From positions 20,584,001 to 20,648,000 of the forward strand of contig NC_071332.1 in assembly GCF_010183535.1 (NCBI RefSeq): a stretch of 64,000 nt of DNA, written 5' to 3'. The number at the start of each line of letters is the position of its first letter. Within the stretch, counting starts at the first letter, position 1. The notes under the pieces were generated by a model. That model saw only the letters and a list, made by a program, of their open reading frames with translations. It searched no databases and was not told the origin of the DNA. Source of the stretch: Caenorhabditis remanei. Its lineage: Eukaryota > Nematoda > Chromadorea > Rhabditida > Rhabditidae. The position numbers were made by a program, and so were the translations under genes. Shown piece by piece: positions 21,601 through 34,088 of this stretch.

Positions 21601-24600
21601 ATCACCATCGAATTCTCTACAAACGCAAGGAAGCCGATTTTCGATATTTATATTTTTTCGTTTTTTAGGGCCCAAAAACCGTAAAATGTGACAAAAAGTT
21701 TATAAAATCCGTGATATATATAACTTTAACATGGAGAAACATGTTATTTTTGTATTATCAAAGGGTTTTAGACATCGGTTTATAGAATCCATACAAAACT
21801 TTGAGTATTAAACTTCAGAATACCTCTGAAGCACTCAAAATCGCGAATCTGATTGATCTACGTCTTACGGCTCTCTGGTGAAAATTTTGCAAATTTTTTT
21901 TAATTAAAAAAAAATTTCACTTCTTAATTCATCTTGTTGTTAAACTTTCTTTCTTTTAATTTCACTTTTTTCATGATTTTAACGTCTTCAAAGTGTCCTT
22001 CCAAAAACGGTGTTACGGCAGCGCAAACGCGCTCTATCTGCACGAGCGAGAGAGTGCGAGACGCACAGCACCTCCCACCGTACTTTTTCGCGAAAAATTT
22101 TCGCCGCAGGAGGCTGTGGCCCCGCCGTGAATAGAGAAAAAACAAGTTTCAACTCATTCCCAACCCACAAAACCGAAGAATGCTATCCCAAAACCATGAC
22201 CGCCGCCTTCAAACATGAACAAAGAAAACGGAACAAATAAGAACACGAATTGACTCCGGACGACACTCTTGTTCGAAGGGAAAAAGGGAGAAATACATTT
22301 CCGTTTTTTCTCCTTTTTTCATTCAATAGATATATATCTCTTTTTCGTTTTTTTCCCACACATACATACACAAAAGGGGGGGGGGGAAAGGATAGATATT
22401 CAATTGGTTTTGAGGGTAAGTGGTGGGTGTTCTGAATATATAAATAGGGAAAGGAATGAGATTCTGAAAACATACAAATCAAGATCAAATGAGTGCTTGG
22501 CTCTCCGGAGAGTGCAACAAAAAATTTCTCAATATGAGGAGAATAATAATAAGAGGGGGTTTAGTTCTAGTGCTTGAAGGTAAACGCGTCAGAGGTACGC
22601 CAGCGATAACATCGTTGGCGGTGCTGTGGCACCTTTGACGCGCTTTGAGACCTGATGGAATTTCTGGGGTGCCGTCGGCGCTGGTCTAAAGTACTAGAAC
22701 TCCAAGGAGACTCAGAAATTTCCAAATTGAGAATTTCAGGAACTTGGGACAGGGAGTTTTGGAGCACAGAATTTTTTTTAAAAAATTTTTGAAGGGACTC
22801 AAAAATGAATTTATTTTCAGTTTTTCCAGTTAAAAACGCTTCTAAAAAGAGCTAGAACACTTCTCAACCTCCAGATGACGTAAGAAACCAAATAAAAATA
22901 CGAATAATTGCTTTTGCAAGCGATCTCTCCTCTCTTTGAAGCAAAAAAAGTGAAATGTTTGAAAATAAAATGAAACAAAACGTTTCTGCCACACCCCGAA
23001 ATCTGATATCCACACAAACAGACTGATTTACAACTGCGCTTTGAGCACTCACTTATTCTAGAGTGAGAATTCCAGAAAATGTCTAAAAATCGAAGAGAAA
23101 GAATTTCATTTTCTCTTTCTCATCTTTTCTCACAGCCTCATTAATTATTCCGACTTTTCGTTGTGTATCATCGCATTGCTTATTAGTTTTCTGTATATAT
23201 GTGTGAGGGATAGAGGGAAAAAGGAATTCAATATGGGAAAGAGAAGAAAATTAAAAGAAGACCAGTAAACATGACATTCAGGAAATTGGGGGAATTTGAA
23301 AAAAAAAATTCGGCTGAAAATGACAATGAATTTCTGAAAAACACCCTCGAAAAAGGTCAAACATGCCTACATATGACAATTTATGCACCGCCCATGTTGT
23401 CAGAACCCAAAAAAAAACAAGCGAAGGAGAAAAAAAATCATATAAATAACAAAGTACTCTTAGAAAGAGAGGATAAAGAACAGAAAAGTCCAAAGGGACA
23501 AGTATTAGCACTTCTTACAACCGCGCTCTACCGAAACCGAGAAAAATTGAGTGCGAAGTTGAGAGATTAGAGAAAAAAAGGCATTTCGGTGGAGCGCAGT
23601 TGTAAGAATTGTGACGAGCTAATAGCTAATTTGGCAAGATTCCGGCAAGAAACCGGCAAGACTCCGGCAAGACTCCGATAAGAAAACTTCTGACTCACCT
23701 GACTCGGCCGCCGACGCATCCTCTCACTGGCCAACGGTGAAAACACATTTTTGCCTGAAAACATCCGATTTTGGTCCGGCTCTCCGGGGCTGCCTAAATT
23801 TTTCAATTTTTTGAGTTTCCTAACACGGAACAGAGGAAAACAGAGCAGAAAAACTATGCTTGAGAATGGAAAAATCATCATCTAACTGCTTTGCGGGGGA
23901 GAAGTTAGATCGGAGGAAGTGGAAGATGGCTATAAAATATAATGTGCCTGTGGGGCTTCGTTTATCTTTTTTTTCATATTTAGCGTTTTTTTTGGTCGGA
24001 AAATAAGAAAAAAGACTGGAAAAGACTCATGTTTTTCTTAATTATCGATAAAATAAAAGCAGGACTCGAATTGTCTGAATTAGACTGAAAACGGTTCCAA
24101 ATGACATTATTTGAGAAAGGTTATCGGTAAGTAAAATTAATTAGAAAACAATTAAAGACCAGACTCACAAGGTCATAGAAACTCCATATGAACCGCCAAA
24201 AAAAGGGAGTGAATTTAGCGCAAAATTCAAAAAGTTATCAAAATTTTTTATGCAAGGTTTAACCGAAAAAACAAGAAAAATGGAAGAAAAGTGATTTTAA
24301 TTAGAAAAATCTAACTCCCTATCGTTCGTCCATGTTATCAGCACGCGATTTGGCTGAGCGGCGACTGAATTGGCCACCTGACAAGTCGAGCTACACTAGA
24401 CTTCCGGTTTTGCGGGAAAGTTTGAATTCATAAGGACTAGAAATGACCCTGTGCAGAATTCGAAAATATTCGGATTTTTCTGAAAAAAAAGTTTTCATAC
24501 TGTTTGTAGGTTTCTAAGATTGTTGAGGAATATGTTTCAGAAAAATTGAAGTAAAAAATGTTTCCCTACAAAACTGAACAGAAAAATGAGTGGAGCAGGA

Positions 24601-27232
24601 GAAGAAGAAGTTTATGAATAGTTAATGAGGAACATGATATCAAATAACTTCCTTTTCTCACATTATTTCTGGTCACGTTCTTGTTTTAATGATCAGAAAT
24701 CTATATTCTACACAAAAAAAGTTGACGAAATGGAATTTCTTCTCGAATTCAAAGAATCCAAATCCAAATCCTTTCATCTCGTTTTCTTGTCATGTAGCAA
24801 AAGAAAAGAGTGAAATGTTTTAAAATGCAATTTCCGGCACCTTCATCTAGATGTCTTCCCTTTGTAACACAACAGGGTAGATCAAATTTCGCGCGCTTCT
24901 TCTTGTTCTTCTTATCTCCGTCTCTCACTTACTCATTCTTGAAACATGTCTGACATGTCAGCAGTGTGAACTTTTTTTATTCATAAGAAAAAAACGGCGA
25001 AAAAAAGATGAGTGAGGATGTAGGGGAACATGATAAAGAACAGTGGTCATTTAAAAACTGGCGTGCGTTTGGCGCGTTTTCTTGGATGGGGGATAGCTAT
25101 GAAACTTATCCTACATACATATAGTTTCAGATTGAGTACAGAGATTCATGAATATTTCACGTGGGATAGTAGTTCTGGTGGATTCGAGGAGTATCATCTT
25201 GAAATTTTTTCTTTGAGTTTTGTTAGGCTACTGTAGTTTTTTGTGGTGGGACTACTATATTTATTTTGAAGCTCTTGAAATACTGGTTAATTATATGTAA
25301 GTTTCATAAAATTTGAAGTACGGATAATCAATTTTTTTAACCTTTTCAAACAAAAAACTCACTTTCCAAACTCCCAAAGTTGTCGACAGCGTTGTAATAG
25401 GTCATGAAGGTTGAGCTGAAAAAATATATTCTTTTAGTCGATTCCTATGATTCCTAAAAAGAAAAAGAACTAAAAAAACCAATCAAACGTTTATGTCATC
25501 GTCTCGGAAGTGTATGCGAGATACCAGAAATCATCGTCTTCTTCCTTCCTTCGAAAATTGTGAGGTCTTCTAGAAACTGGAAATTCGAAACCCCTTCTAA
25601 CCACTTTCGGACAAGAAGAAGACATCTTTTCCGCTTTTCAAATTTCATTTCCCCCGTTTTATTTCTGTGGCAGCTGGGGGAAATTCAATTCACCATAGGG
25701 GTGTCGGGGAAGAAAAAAGGAACATTCTAAGAAAAGGAGGGAACCTGACAAAACGGAAATCATTTCCAAATAGTTCATGAAGCATAGATTTGAAAATTCA
25801 TAAGGTCTGAACATTATTAATCGGCACATACAGTACCGTGCAGCAAGATATATAATTTGTTCTTTTTCAGTTCAAAATGGCCAGAAGGTGTTACGGTATT
25901 GTCCCCAGAAAGTAAATTATGTATAACCATACAGAACAAAGGTAGAACTTCATTTTTGTAGTTGACAACTTTTTTGTACAAACACTCTCTAGAAAGTTAT
26001 AGTAATTTCTTCCTCAAATCGTCCCAGTGCAAAGTAGGGCGATTTTTGAGCTGTCGTCTTAAAAAGACCATAACTCTCTAGGGAGTGCTCGTACAAAAAA
26101 GTTGTCAACTACAAAAATGGAGCTCTACCCTTGATCTGTATGGTTTATACATAATTTACTTTGTGGGACAATCCAATGATACCGTAACACCCTCTGGTCA
26201 TTTTCAACTTGAAAAGAGCAAATTGTATATCTTAATGCATGGTACTGTATAACACAGTAGTGTTTTTATGTATATGTGACTAGCCGGTCAGTTATAATAC
26301 CAGATTTTCTTTCTCGGACCCGATCAATGAATTAATTGGGATTTTTCTCGTAAAAACATGTTCAGAACCAAAAATTAAGAGGAAACCCCCGATCCGGGGA
26401 GTTAAAATGCACTAAATATCGAGGATAAAGTTTCTGAAATTTCAGGAAATCCGTATAAACCAAAACCTAGGTCAGTTTTCCACGGAATGCCTCGATTTTT
26501 TGAATTGAGAAAGAAAGGTGAGAGAATTTCACTGGTTGTCAATCAAAAATGAATGATGGCAGTGGAGAAAAGAGCAAAAATCGAATGGGTGATAAACTAG
26601 AATGTTGCCTATCTTTTTGTTCTAAATTAAAGATTTTTTGATATGAATCGATTCAGAAAGCCAAAGAGAGCTTGGAGCTAGGTCCTAAAATCAGTCTGAA
26701 ACGAGTTATGAGGTCTCAAGGGGCCAAAAAGTACAGTACATTTTAATAGAAATTGTTCTCGTCTGTCGTTGAATTTTCATCTTTCGAAATTATTTGGAAA
26801 ATTGTTGAAATGCACGGCGAGGAGCTTTTTTGGCACTTTGAGGCCTCACAACTCGTTCCAGACTGATTTTCGGATCTATCTCTGGCTTTTTGAATTGATT
26901 CATATGGAAAAATCTTACATTTTGGAATAGTTGTGTTCCCCTTGAATAATTTCGAGACGTTTTGAAACAAAAATATTGAATTATTCCTAACCTAAAAATG
27001 CACTCCCCGACACCATCAAAAGTGTACTTTTGAAACATTTTTAGAACTTACTTATTGGAATACATAGCTCCTTCTTCTCACATATGTGTGCACTCACACA
27101 AACTTTTCTCTGAGAAAAAGTTCTCCAAGTTTTCTAGTTTCCCTCCAAAACTCACCCCAATAATGAGTTCCTCTTTTTCCTGGTGCTCCGTCGTCCGTGT
27201 CCACGCATCATAATTGGGTCAGTTGAAGACAT
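15622..27232 (-). CDS. NCS/KChIP-like EF-hand calcium sensor
   Basis: Long isoform exons: 27232-27156, 25415-25363, 23754-23699, 16628-16365, 16114-15971 and 15921-15646, all in phase. Reading on past the last donor-like GTGAGG gives VRSALVE and a stop at 15622, about 297 residues. Alternatively that site splices to candidate exons at 15019-14982 and from 14920 down. The core carries FSPKWIKYMYAKFKN and ESPTGKM, the signature region of neuronal calcium sensors (usually FKxxCPTG). Only the last EF-hand loop, DGDRDGLVTYED, has canonical ligands; the earlier ones are degenerate. The N-terminus is long and basic (RGHGRRSTRKKR). A Ca2+-sensing regulator of channels or receptors is likely. The extreme C-terminus and the subfamily are uncertain. 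Confidence 0.75.
17862..17963 (-). other. Alternative first coding exon of the NCS-like gene
   Basis: An ATG opens MGGAMSRESRRGDGTRRR and runs 34 codons to a GTGAGTG donor in phase 0. The shared exon at 16628 starts in phase 0, so this exon and the three upstream exons (27232-23699) can both feed the same core. Alternative N-termini are common in KChIP/NCS genes. The MGG start could be N-myristoylated in this isoform only. Confidence 0.7.
19650..19930 (+). repeat. Direct repeat of ~110 bp, two copies
   Basis: AAAACTGGACTGGATTTTTT begins both copies, at about 19657 and 19815, and both end in CATTTTGAAGGC. They are nearly identical over their length. Confidence 0.75.
22376..22386 (+). repeat. 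Homopolymeric G tract (11 G)
   Basis: CAAAA followed by eleven G and then AAAGG. In Caenorhabditis such tracts are known substrates of the DOG-1/FANCJ helicase, without which they delete. Confidence 0.8.
23505..23623. mobile_element. Small MITE, TTACAACTGCGCTCCACCG family
   Basis: Inverted ends CTTCTTACAACCGCGCTCTA and GTGGAGCGCAGTTGTAAGAA, lying 70-75 bases downstream of an NCS-gene exon donor, on the intron side. Confidence 0.75.
25832..26252. mobile_element. Palindromic MITE of ~420 bp, AGTTGACAACTT family
   Basis: Near-perfect inverted arms: TACAGTACCGTGCAGCAAGA at the left end against its diverged complement at the right end. Inside, TGTAGTTGACAACTTTTTTG and CAAAAAAGTTGTCAACTACA face each other. 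A second full copy lies at 37752-38130. No ORF. Confidence 0.8.
26639..26910. mobile_element. Palindromic MITE of ~270 bp
   Basis: The left arm starts ATATGAATCGATTCAGAAAG and the right arm ends TTTGAATTGATTCATATGG. CAGTCTGAAACGAGTTATGA faces CACAACTCGTTCCAGACTG. It lies in the first intron of the NCS-like gene. Confidence 0.7.
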
Positions 27233-28001
27233 AATATTCATTTTTACTCTAGGACTTTTTGTAAAAGTCGAAGTAAGAGTGGTTTTTGAGACTTGTAGAG
27301 ATTTATATAGGGTGCTCAATGGGGCGTGAGTGGTTTATTGAAAATGGGTACTTGAGAGGGAAATTGAAAAAGTTGAGAAGTTGAGATTCTACACGTGATT
27401 TATGAGATTATGAGTAGTCTGATGATGGCTATGGCACGAGTTGAGAGGACTGTGTTGGCTTTGGTGGCTGCAAAGAATAAAGGAATTACGTGAGGATTCA
27501 ATGGAGGGCAGTTGTAAAAACTGTGCTGAGCTAGTAGGAATTTATAAAGAAATTTTGGATTTTTGGGACATAGGATGATTTCTTGTTTTCAAAACGCCAC
27601 AAGTCCAAAACTAGTTATAAGGTCAAAAAGCTGAAGACGTGAGGATTCTGAATCTCTTTTCAAAACTTCCATAGCATCAATTTTAGCTGAGATACATCTA
27701 TTAGTTGCAGAGCCGATTAATGATATTCACAATACTTAAAACGCGCCTAATGAACCCCAATCTCTCATCATTTAGCTAGAAACGCGTCAAAGGCACCCCA
27801 GTCTTTCATAGCAAAAAATGCGCCAAAGGCACTCCAGTCTCTCATCTTTCACAGATAAAAATGCGTCAAACAAAAAGTTATGTAACTTGGCTGCATTTTG
27901 GCCTACACAAAATTTTGAACTAGAATCAGAATCCTCAAGACGTCAGTTTTGCAGTCATATAATTTTTTTCCTAATTACCATAAGTAATTTTCAGACAAAA
28001 C
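27233..28001. other. Intergenic, no gene seen
   Basis: Lies between the NCS-like first exon and the 3' end of the receptor gene, both on the minus strand. It contains a MITE end fragment near 27500 and degenerate repeats with GCGCC/AGGCAC words near 27740-27850. Confidence 0.5.
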
Positions 28002-30647
28002 TCACGACTCTCTCTTCTTCTTTGTCCTTGTCAAAATATAGATATGAATTGGAGTAATTGGAAATTGCATCAAGTAGAGGATATAGACAAATGCATCGAT
28101 CTGAAAAATCTTGGTACCAAAAATATCACTTACAAGGGAAGGTCATGAAGTCAGTTTGGAGTTAAGGGACGTGACCTATATCATTAGAGTCTGAGAAAAC
28201 GCTGATTCCAAATATATATTCAGTTTTTGCCCTAGAGACCAGGTATACAAGAAAAATGAGGTCAAACTTCTAAGAAATGACAAATTATATCTATTTTCGA
28301 AACTTTGACCTCGTTTTTCTCGAAAACCAGACCTGGAAGGCAAAAAGTGAATATATATTTGGAATCAGCGTTTTCTCAGCTTTCCAATAATATAAGTCAC
28401 GTCCCATAACTCCACGGTCACCTGGACGTCTTCCTTTGTTAGCTTACCCTCAGAAATATCCTCCTCACATCGATGGAGCTGCTCTCTCGTAGGTTGAAGA
28501 ACTCGTCGAGGAGCTAGAAACTTATTTTATGTATATTTTTAAACATTTTCCTGTAAGAGTACCTGTAAACTATAATTAGGCAGGTTCAAAAACAAAGTAA
28601 TTGTCGCTGAAATCAAGCATCTCCTTATAGCATTCGACCGCTGCTTCTGAGAGTTTCTCATACTATTCGAGGACACTATTTTCATATGGCTATGCTTTCT
28701 TGATCCCACTCCATTATCACTGGTTTTCGATCGGATCTCATCCTGGGATACCAAGTGAATTGATAATCCCCAAGCACTTTTCCAGGTTAGTACAGAGATG
28801 TCTGCGAATATGGTAAGGATGAGGGGGAGGAAGAAAGTGGCAAACACTTCGAGCACCATGATGAGTTGGGTGTGGGTGAAACTGCAAAGAAAACGGGTCA
28901 CAGGTTTCTGGAAAAAACCTAACAAGGGAAGTTTTTGGAGTCATGACTTTTAAATAATCTATAAATTCGATTAGATATTTTCGACTTCGGGGAGTCCATT
29001 ACTGCAGTCAAAACCGGCTAAATGTCTCTGCGAGCCAAGTTAAAAGCTCTCGAACTTTAAGCTGCTTCACATCGAATCCCAAATCGGTCAATAGTATACT
29101 CAAGATGTTTTCATTTAAAAACAGGTAAACCGGAACACAAATGAAACCGTGCGGTGGCGTATATGCGGTCGATTTGGATATCATTTGAGAGCTCATAACT
29201 CGGCTCGCAGAGACATTCAGCAGGTTTTGACTGCAGAAATGGATTCCACGTATTCGAAAGTACCTATAACCAAATTTATAGATCGTTTGAAAACCTCGTC
29301 TCCAAAGACTTTCCTTATAAGTAAAAGTCACCTCTCATACTGCGGATCCTCTCCACAATAGATATTGTCAAACTGAGAATCCAACCTTCTCCCAGTTATA
29401 AATATTGGTGTCCATAGTTGTATACACATTGACATCACTAAAATCGTCAATAGGATGCACCTAGTCCGGCAGGAACTGTGATTTCGAAAGCGGAGAGGGA
29501 AGAATATGTAGCAGAAGCGCTGGAACATGATTCTGATGGGGGAGACACATACAAGCTCGACGCTGTTCTTACAACTGTGCTCCACTGAAAATTTTTTTTG
29601 GTTTCGATAGAGCGCGGTTGTAAGAAGTGTGCAGTGCTAACAGCTTAAAAAGAATACCTCAGCGTACATGGCAACCCATGCCCAATGGATGAAGCAGGAA
29701 GATGAGTTGACTAGGAATGCGGTGAGCTTGCAGACAAGGTATCCTGGGATTATGTCTGGAAGAAGGAAGGGAAATTAGTTACACAGAGACTGACGGAAGG
29801 AGAAAGCTAGGCCTGTAAAAAAATTGAATGCTATGACACGGCTCAGTTGGCAAGAAATAAGTATAGAGTTTTAGAGACCAAAAATAGGAAAACTCAGTGT
29901 TTTTCTGAGATTTTTCGAGTAAAAAATAGTCGGAAATCTCGAAAAATCAGTCAAAAATGAGTTTTAAAGCAAAAAATGAGAATTTCGGTTTCTAGGCCAC
30001 CTCTCATTTTACTATTTTCGACCAACTTTTTTTGTTTCTATAAAGAAAAATAGTCAAAAATATGAAAAACCATTGAAAAACGATAAAAAAATGAGTTGGG
30101 TTTCTAGGCCACCACTACTATACAATTATATTTTTGATGATCAGAACCAAAAAGTAAAAACCGCATTATTTTGGGAAAAAAATCGAGAAAATCAAGGGTT
30201 TGGCTTTCTAGATCACCAAAAAAAATTCGGTCATCAAATTTTTTTTGTTTTTTTCGAAATATTTGAAAATTTGACATTGGTGGCCTAGAAACCCAAATCT
30301 AGAAGTTAGGCCACTGAACACTGGCCTAGAAACTCCCAGGCCCCCGTCAACTCACCATAAACATAATCGGTGTTCTCCGTTATCACACTCGTCATCAACG
30401 TGCCCAACAGCACCATGTTAGCACCCAGAATTGCACACAAATAAGGCAAAAAATGCACATTTTGACGCTTCTTACACCGTATCCAACAGAAACTTGTTAA
30501 CAAGACTGGAAGAGTGAAGAAGGCTATTGAGAGGACCGAGTAGAATAGGAGACGAGAGCTGTTCGTCCATTCTTCCAGGTAGATTTGCTCTTCGGTTAGC
30601 ATCGAGGGTTGGATGAAAGTGAGCAGTGGCATGGAGATGGAGGACAT
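28002..30647 (-). CDS. Rhodopsin-like G protein-coupled receptor, orphan
   Basis: Six exons: 30647-30356, 29755-29658, 29519-29332, 28881-28563, 28513-28448 and 28100-28002, all phases consistent, 353 residues. Seven hydrophobic segments can be read: RLLFYSVLSIAFFTLPVLL, a second in LGANMVLLGTLMTSVI, a third ending in AERFCYIFFPLR (the DRY-like position is ERF), then ILLTILVMSMCIQLWTPIFI, VLEVFATFFLPLILTIF, LISATITLFLNL and AFVYILYLMQFPI. The third cytoplasmic loop is Ser- and basic-rich, and the tail is short (TRTKKKRES). It should be a plasma-membrane receptor for a peptide or chemical cue; the ligand is unknown and I assign no named nematode family. MITEs sit in introns 2, 3 and 5 and just upstream of the start. 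Confidence 0.85.
28132..28438. mobile_element. MITE, CTAGGGAAGGTC family, copy 2
   Basis: In receptor intron 5. The ends are AGGGAAGGTCATGAAGTCAG and an inverted diverged copy ending GACGTCTTCCTTTG. The middle carries two facing ATATATATTC-type blocks. Confidence 0.75.
28980..29265. mobile_element. Palindromic element in receptor intron 3
   Basis: CTGCAGTCAAAACCGGCTAA with TCTCTGCGAGCC on the left faces GGCTCGCAGAGAC with TTTTGACTGCAG on the right. Related to the sequence at 10621-10800. Confidence 0.65.
29560..29647. mobile_element. Small MITE, TTACAACTGCGCTCCACCG family
   Basis: In receptor intron 2; inverted ends TTCTTACAACTGTGCTCCAC and GAGCGCGGTTGTAAGAAG. Confidence 0.7.
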
Positions 30648-30665
30648 GGTGTCTGGAATCGAAAA

Positions 30666-30770
30666 GTTAGTACGACACGCTTCTTACAACCGCGCTCCAC
30701 CGAAACCGAGGAAAATTTTCTCAAAGGAATTTCGATGGAGCGCAGTTGTAAGAACTGTGCCGAGCTAGTA
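30666..30770. mobile_element. Small MITE 20 bases upstream of the receptor start codon
   Basis: Inverted ends CTTCTTACAACCGCGCTCCA and TGGAGCGCAGTTGTAAGAAC. It lies between the receptor ATG at 30647 and any upstream promoter, so it would be in the 5' leader or promoter. Confidence 0.75.
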
Positions 30771-33017
30771 AAAACGGTAAAAGACAGTTGGTAATTACTA
30801 TTATATAAAGAAGAGGAATTCATTTCTTTTTAAAGAATTTCAGAACTGAGTCAGCCAAGCCTACAAATACCACAGAACTAATAAATTTTCCTATGCAGAA
30901 GGAAGTTCTCCCAATGCACCATAGGCAAATATTAAAAAAGGATCTCAGGAAAAAAATTTCAATTTCATAACAGAGATCTCATTTATATGAAGACACACAT
31001 GAGGACGTTTTATTTCTGACGAGAGAATATAGAAATGGAATATTGGGAGAGCTTTTTGCAGAAGGGATGGGACATCAGGACATCAAAGGACTTGTCTGAG
31101 CCATTCTGAGAATTTTCCAAGATCTCTCTGTATTCTAGTTCAAAAAGAATGAATTAACAATTTTTGGAGATTGATTTGCGAAAACGTTATCTTTATGGCC
31201 AACTCAAGGAGTAGTACTCCAATTTCCATATCAAAAAACAACGAACCACTGAGACTAGAAATCTACACCTTTACATTGAGATATAACGCTTTAAAGCAAA
31301 AAAGACGAGACGCAGACAGTCAGACACTCTAGCTGTCTTTGCTCTCACCCATTCACTCTCGGCAACTTCTAAGGCTTGTATCTGAAAACCTCGCAAAGTT
31401 ATCAAAAAATTTTCAACTGCAAAAAGATAGTAAATTTTATTTGCTATATTTGTGTAGTTGACAACTTTTTGGTAGCTGCTCTAGCTTTTGAGATATAACG
31501 CTTTGAAGCAAACGTTTTTTCCCTCTCTTCATGCAACTCCGTAACAAAGTGACACTACATATGTTCTAAAAAAATATCGTTTAAAAAGACTATCGGTGTG
31601 AGAACCGGGAGTTTTGATAATATAAGAGGATGATGGGAGAGCGAAAAGGAAACCTGTTTGGAAGAACGTAGTAAATAAAAATAATAAAATTTTCAGTTTT
31701 GCTATGGTGACAATTGAATGGGGGTTATAATGAAAGCACAAAAGGAAGTTGTGGATGGAGAGTAGGTAAATATATTGTGTCAAAAATATGATTTCAGGTT
31801 TTGCCAAAATATCTTTTATATGTATTTATTAGCTCGGTGCATTTCTTACAACTACGCTCCACCGAAATTTGAAAAATTTGTCTGTATTGGAGATGAAGTC
31901 TTCTGAACTTATATCAGTCAAGTAGCATCAGAAATTCCAGCCAAAAGTATCAGTAAAGTGTTATAAATAAAGAATGAAACCACATGATCCCTATCGGATT
32001 AAAGTGTCAAAAGCCATAGAGTAGAAATTGTTAAAAGAAATGGTTATTTTTGGAAAACAAGAGCGGGAGATTAATTTTTTGTAGAGATTTAGAAGTTTTT
32101 GTCAGCTTGAATGAAGGGGAGGAATTTAATGAATGTGAGATACAAAATTCGTGATATGATAATAGAAATTTCGGATTTTTGAATCATGGTTGACATTGTA
32201 GAGTCTATCTATAACTTTATCGAGTAAAAATACTACTAATCTTATCAGAAACTGAAAATAATGGATGCTGGAATCAGATTAAAATGTGTCTAGACCTGAG
32301 GGAACTTTGATTAAAAGTCAAGACAGAAATTGGATTCTGGAAAACAGGGGAATAGCTGAAAATAGCAAAACAGAGACGTTTGGTAACCATTCCTCTGATT
32401 ACAAAACGATCGGTTTCAAAATATCAATAGTTGCTAAATGTATTGGTTTTAAAACGGCATTACTGCTAGTGTACTACTGAGGGTTGACCGGACGAATTGA
32501 ATAAAGGCAAAATCACAAAAACTATGACTAGACTTCCTCAGAAAGAGGTGTGTGCTTGGTGTCAAAATTTTATTATTCTGGCATTACACCTTGCATAAAA
32601 ACTGGATTATCTGAAAATTGCAGACTATTATTTGATTATGTGTCATGCTTAATAGACACATTTCCTTATAGAAATCCAGAAAAGGCACTGTACTAAAAAT
32701 GATGCACATGCTGAGTACCAAAAATTGACCCAATTTGAATTTGAAGACGCCGACTATTAGTTATGATCTATTTCTCTTGGAGGCATGAAATGATGAGAAC
32801 AGACAAAGGAACAAGAAAGAAAAAGAAGTGACATATCTCGTCAAGTCAGAACTGAACACAATTCAGTGTCGTTTTATGAAAATTCGCTCGCATTTCTTTC
32901 TTTTTTTCTTCTTTTTTCAAGGAATAATAAATTCATACATCCTCCTTTTTTTGGATGAATGAATGTGCAAAAACACGCAAGGGGATGGGACGGAATGGGA
33001 AGTGAATCATGATGTTT

Positions 33018-33378
33018 GGGTTTCTAGGCCACGGGAAATTCTAGGCCATTAAATGGAAAAAGGAAATTGAAATTGAAGCAAAAGGATGCTTTAGGGGTGA
33101 AAAAACTGATAAATTCGCTGAAAATCATCTTAGAACCTTTGAAAAACCACAAAAAACCATCAAAATAGAGTATTCCCAAAAACCTAAAGTGGTGGCCGAG
33201 CGGTTAAGGTAGACACCTCCTTCGAATCTGACCATCGAGGGTTCGATTCCACATACCGGCAAATTTTTTTTGCGTGTTTGATTATGGTTTGAAATATGTT
33301 AAAACCACCAAAAAACCATAAAAACTGTTCGGGTTTCTAGGCCACGGGGAAATTCTAGGCCATTAAATGGAAAAAGGA
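33018..33378 (+). repeat. Direct repeat pair flanking a tRNA-like sequence
   Basis: GGGTTTCTAGGCCACGGG and ATTCTAGGCCATTAAATGGA occur at 33018-33065 and again at 33328-33378, about 311 bases apart, in the same orientation, with the tRNA-like segment between them. Confidence 0.75.
33187..33262 (+). repeat. tRNA-like sequence with intact A and B boxes
   Basis: GTGGCCGAGCGGTTAAGG (A-box-like) and GGTTCGATTCC (matches the B-box consensus) lie in tRNA order and spacing. The T-stem and acceptor stem do not pair, so a folded tRNA-Ser/Leu is unlikely; a tRNA-derived SINE or pseudogene fits better. Confidence 0.55.
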
Positions 33379-34088
33379 AAGATAGGTACATTAACATCTT
33401 GAATCCCCTTGGGTTGGCCTAGTTTTCCTGGGATGTGGTTTCTTGGTCATGATAAAATAATTGCCAAGGGGTGGCCTAACATTCTGGATTTAGGGTTTCT
33501 AGCTCATGGACTAGGAACGCACTGATTTCCCGTTTTCCATCTAAAAGGATTCAGTGGATACACTTGATTGAAATACTACCAAAATGACGAAGCAGTGCCT
33601 CCTAGGCTCTCCTGGTGGCCTAGAATGCAACTTTTTAGATTTCTAGGTCATAGTTCACTACCTGGCCTAGAAATCTCCTATCTTAGGCCCCCAATACAAA
33701 AAGTGAGATTAACCAAAAAAAAGAGTGAAGTACAAATGAAACTCTACCTCCTACCAACGTAAATTAGATTTCCTCTATCTCCAGAAACTACACTCTCCTC
33801 CCCAAAGTGTGTCCTTCATGAATACATGATGATGAGTACTTGGAAAAGAAGGGGGAGAGCACAAAGAAGTTTTTGTTGGTTTTTTTTTGCTGATGAAGAG
33901 CGGAAAATCAAAGAGTTCGAAAATGTAGAAGAATAGAGTTGATGTTCGGATGTTCAGGCAATCGAAATATTGGATCATGACCTAGGTTTGCAGATTCGGA
34001 AAAACATGGACTAGGATATCAAGTTCTGAGTCGTGAACTAGGATATCAATTTTTTACCTAACTTCACAAGTTCTAGGCCACCATCTCA

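Larger units (their letters stand above)
17964..23698. other. Large NCS-gene intron, repeat-rich, no other gene seen
   Basis: About 5.7 kb. It contains an inverted pair of GC-rich blocks (about 19378-19405 and 20205-20240, with GCGGCGACGCG), two direct repeats at 19650-19930, an 11-base G run at 22376-22386, and small MITE fragments. Open frames such as those near 20160-20420 and 21924-22240 are short and overlap repeats; I do not call them genes. Confidence 0.55.

Noticed and set aside
22269..22577. 102-codon ORF (+)
   Set aside because: It crosses the 11-base G tract in an intron and has no splice, start or compositional support.
31529..31807. Possible small secreted or membrane protein (-)
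   Set aside because: Hydrophobic by chance in AT-rich DNA; no promoter, splice acceptor or polyadenylation signal in a useful position.
33187..33262. Functional tRNA-Ser or tRNA-Leu gene
   Set aside because: Box words are present but acceptor and T-stems do not pair.
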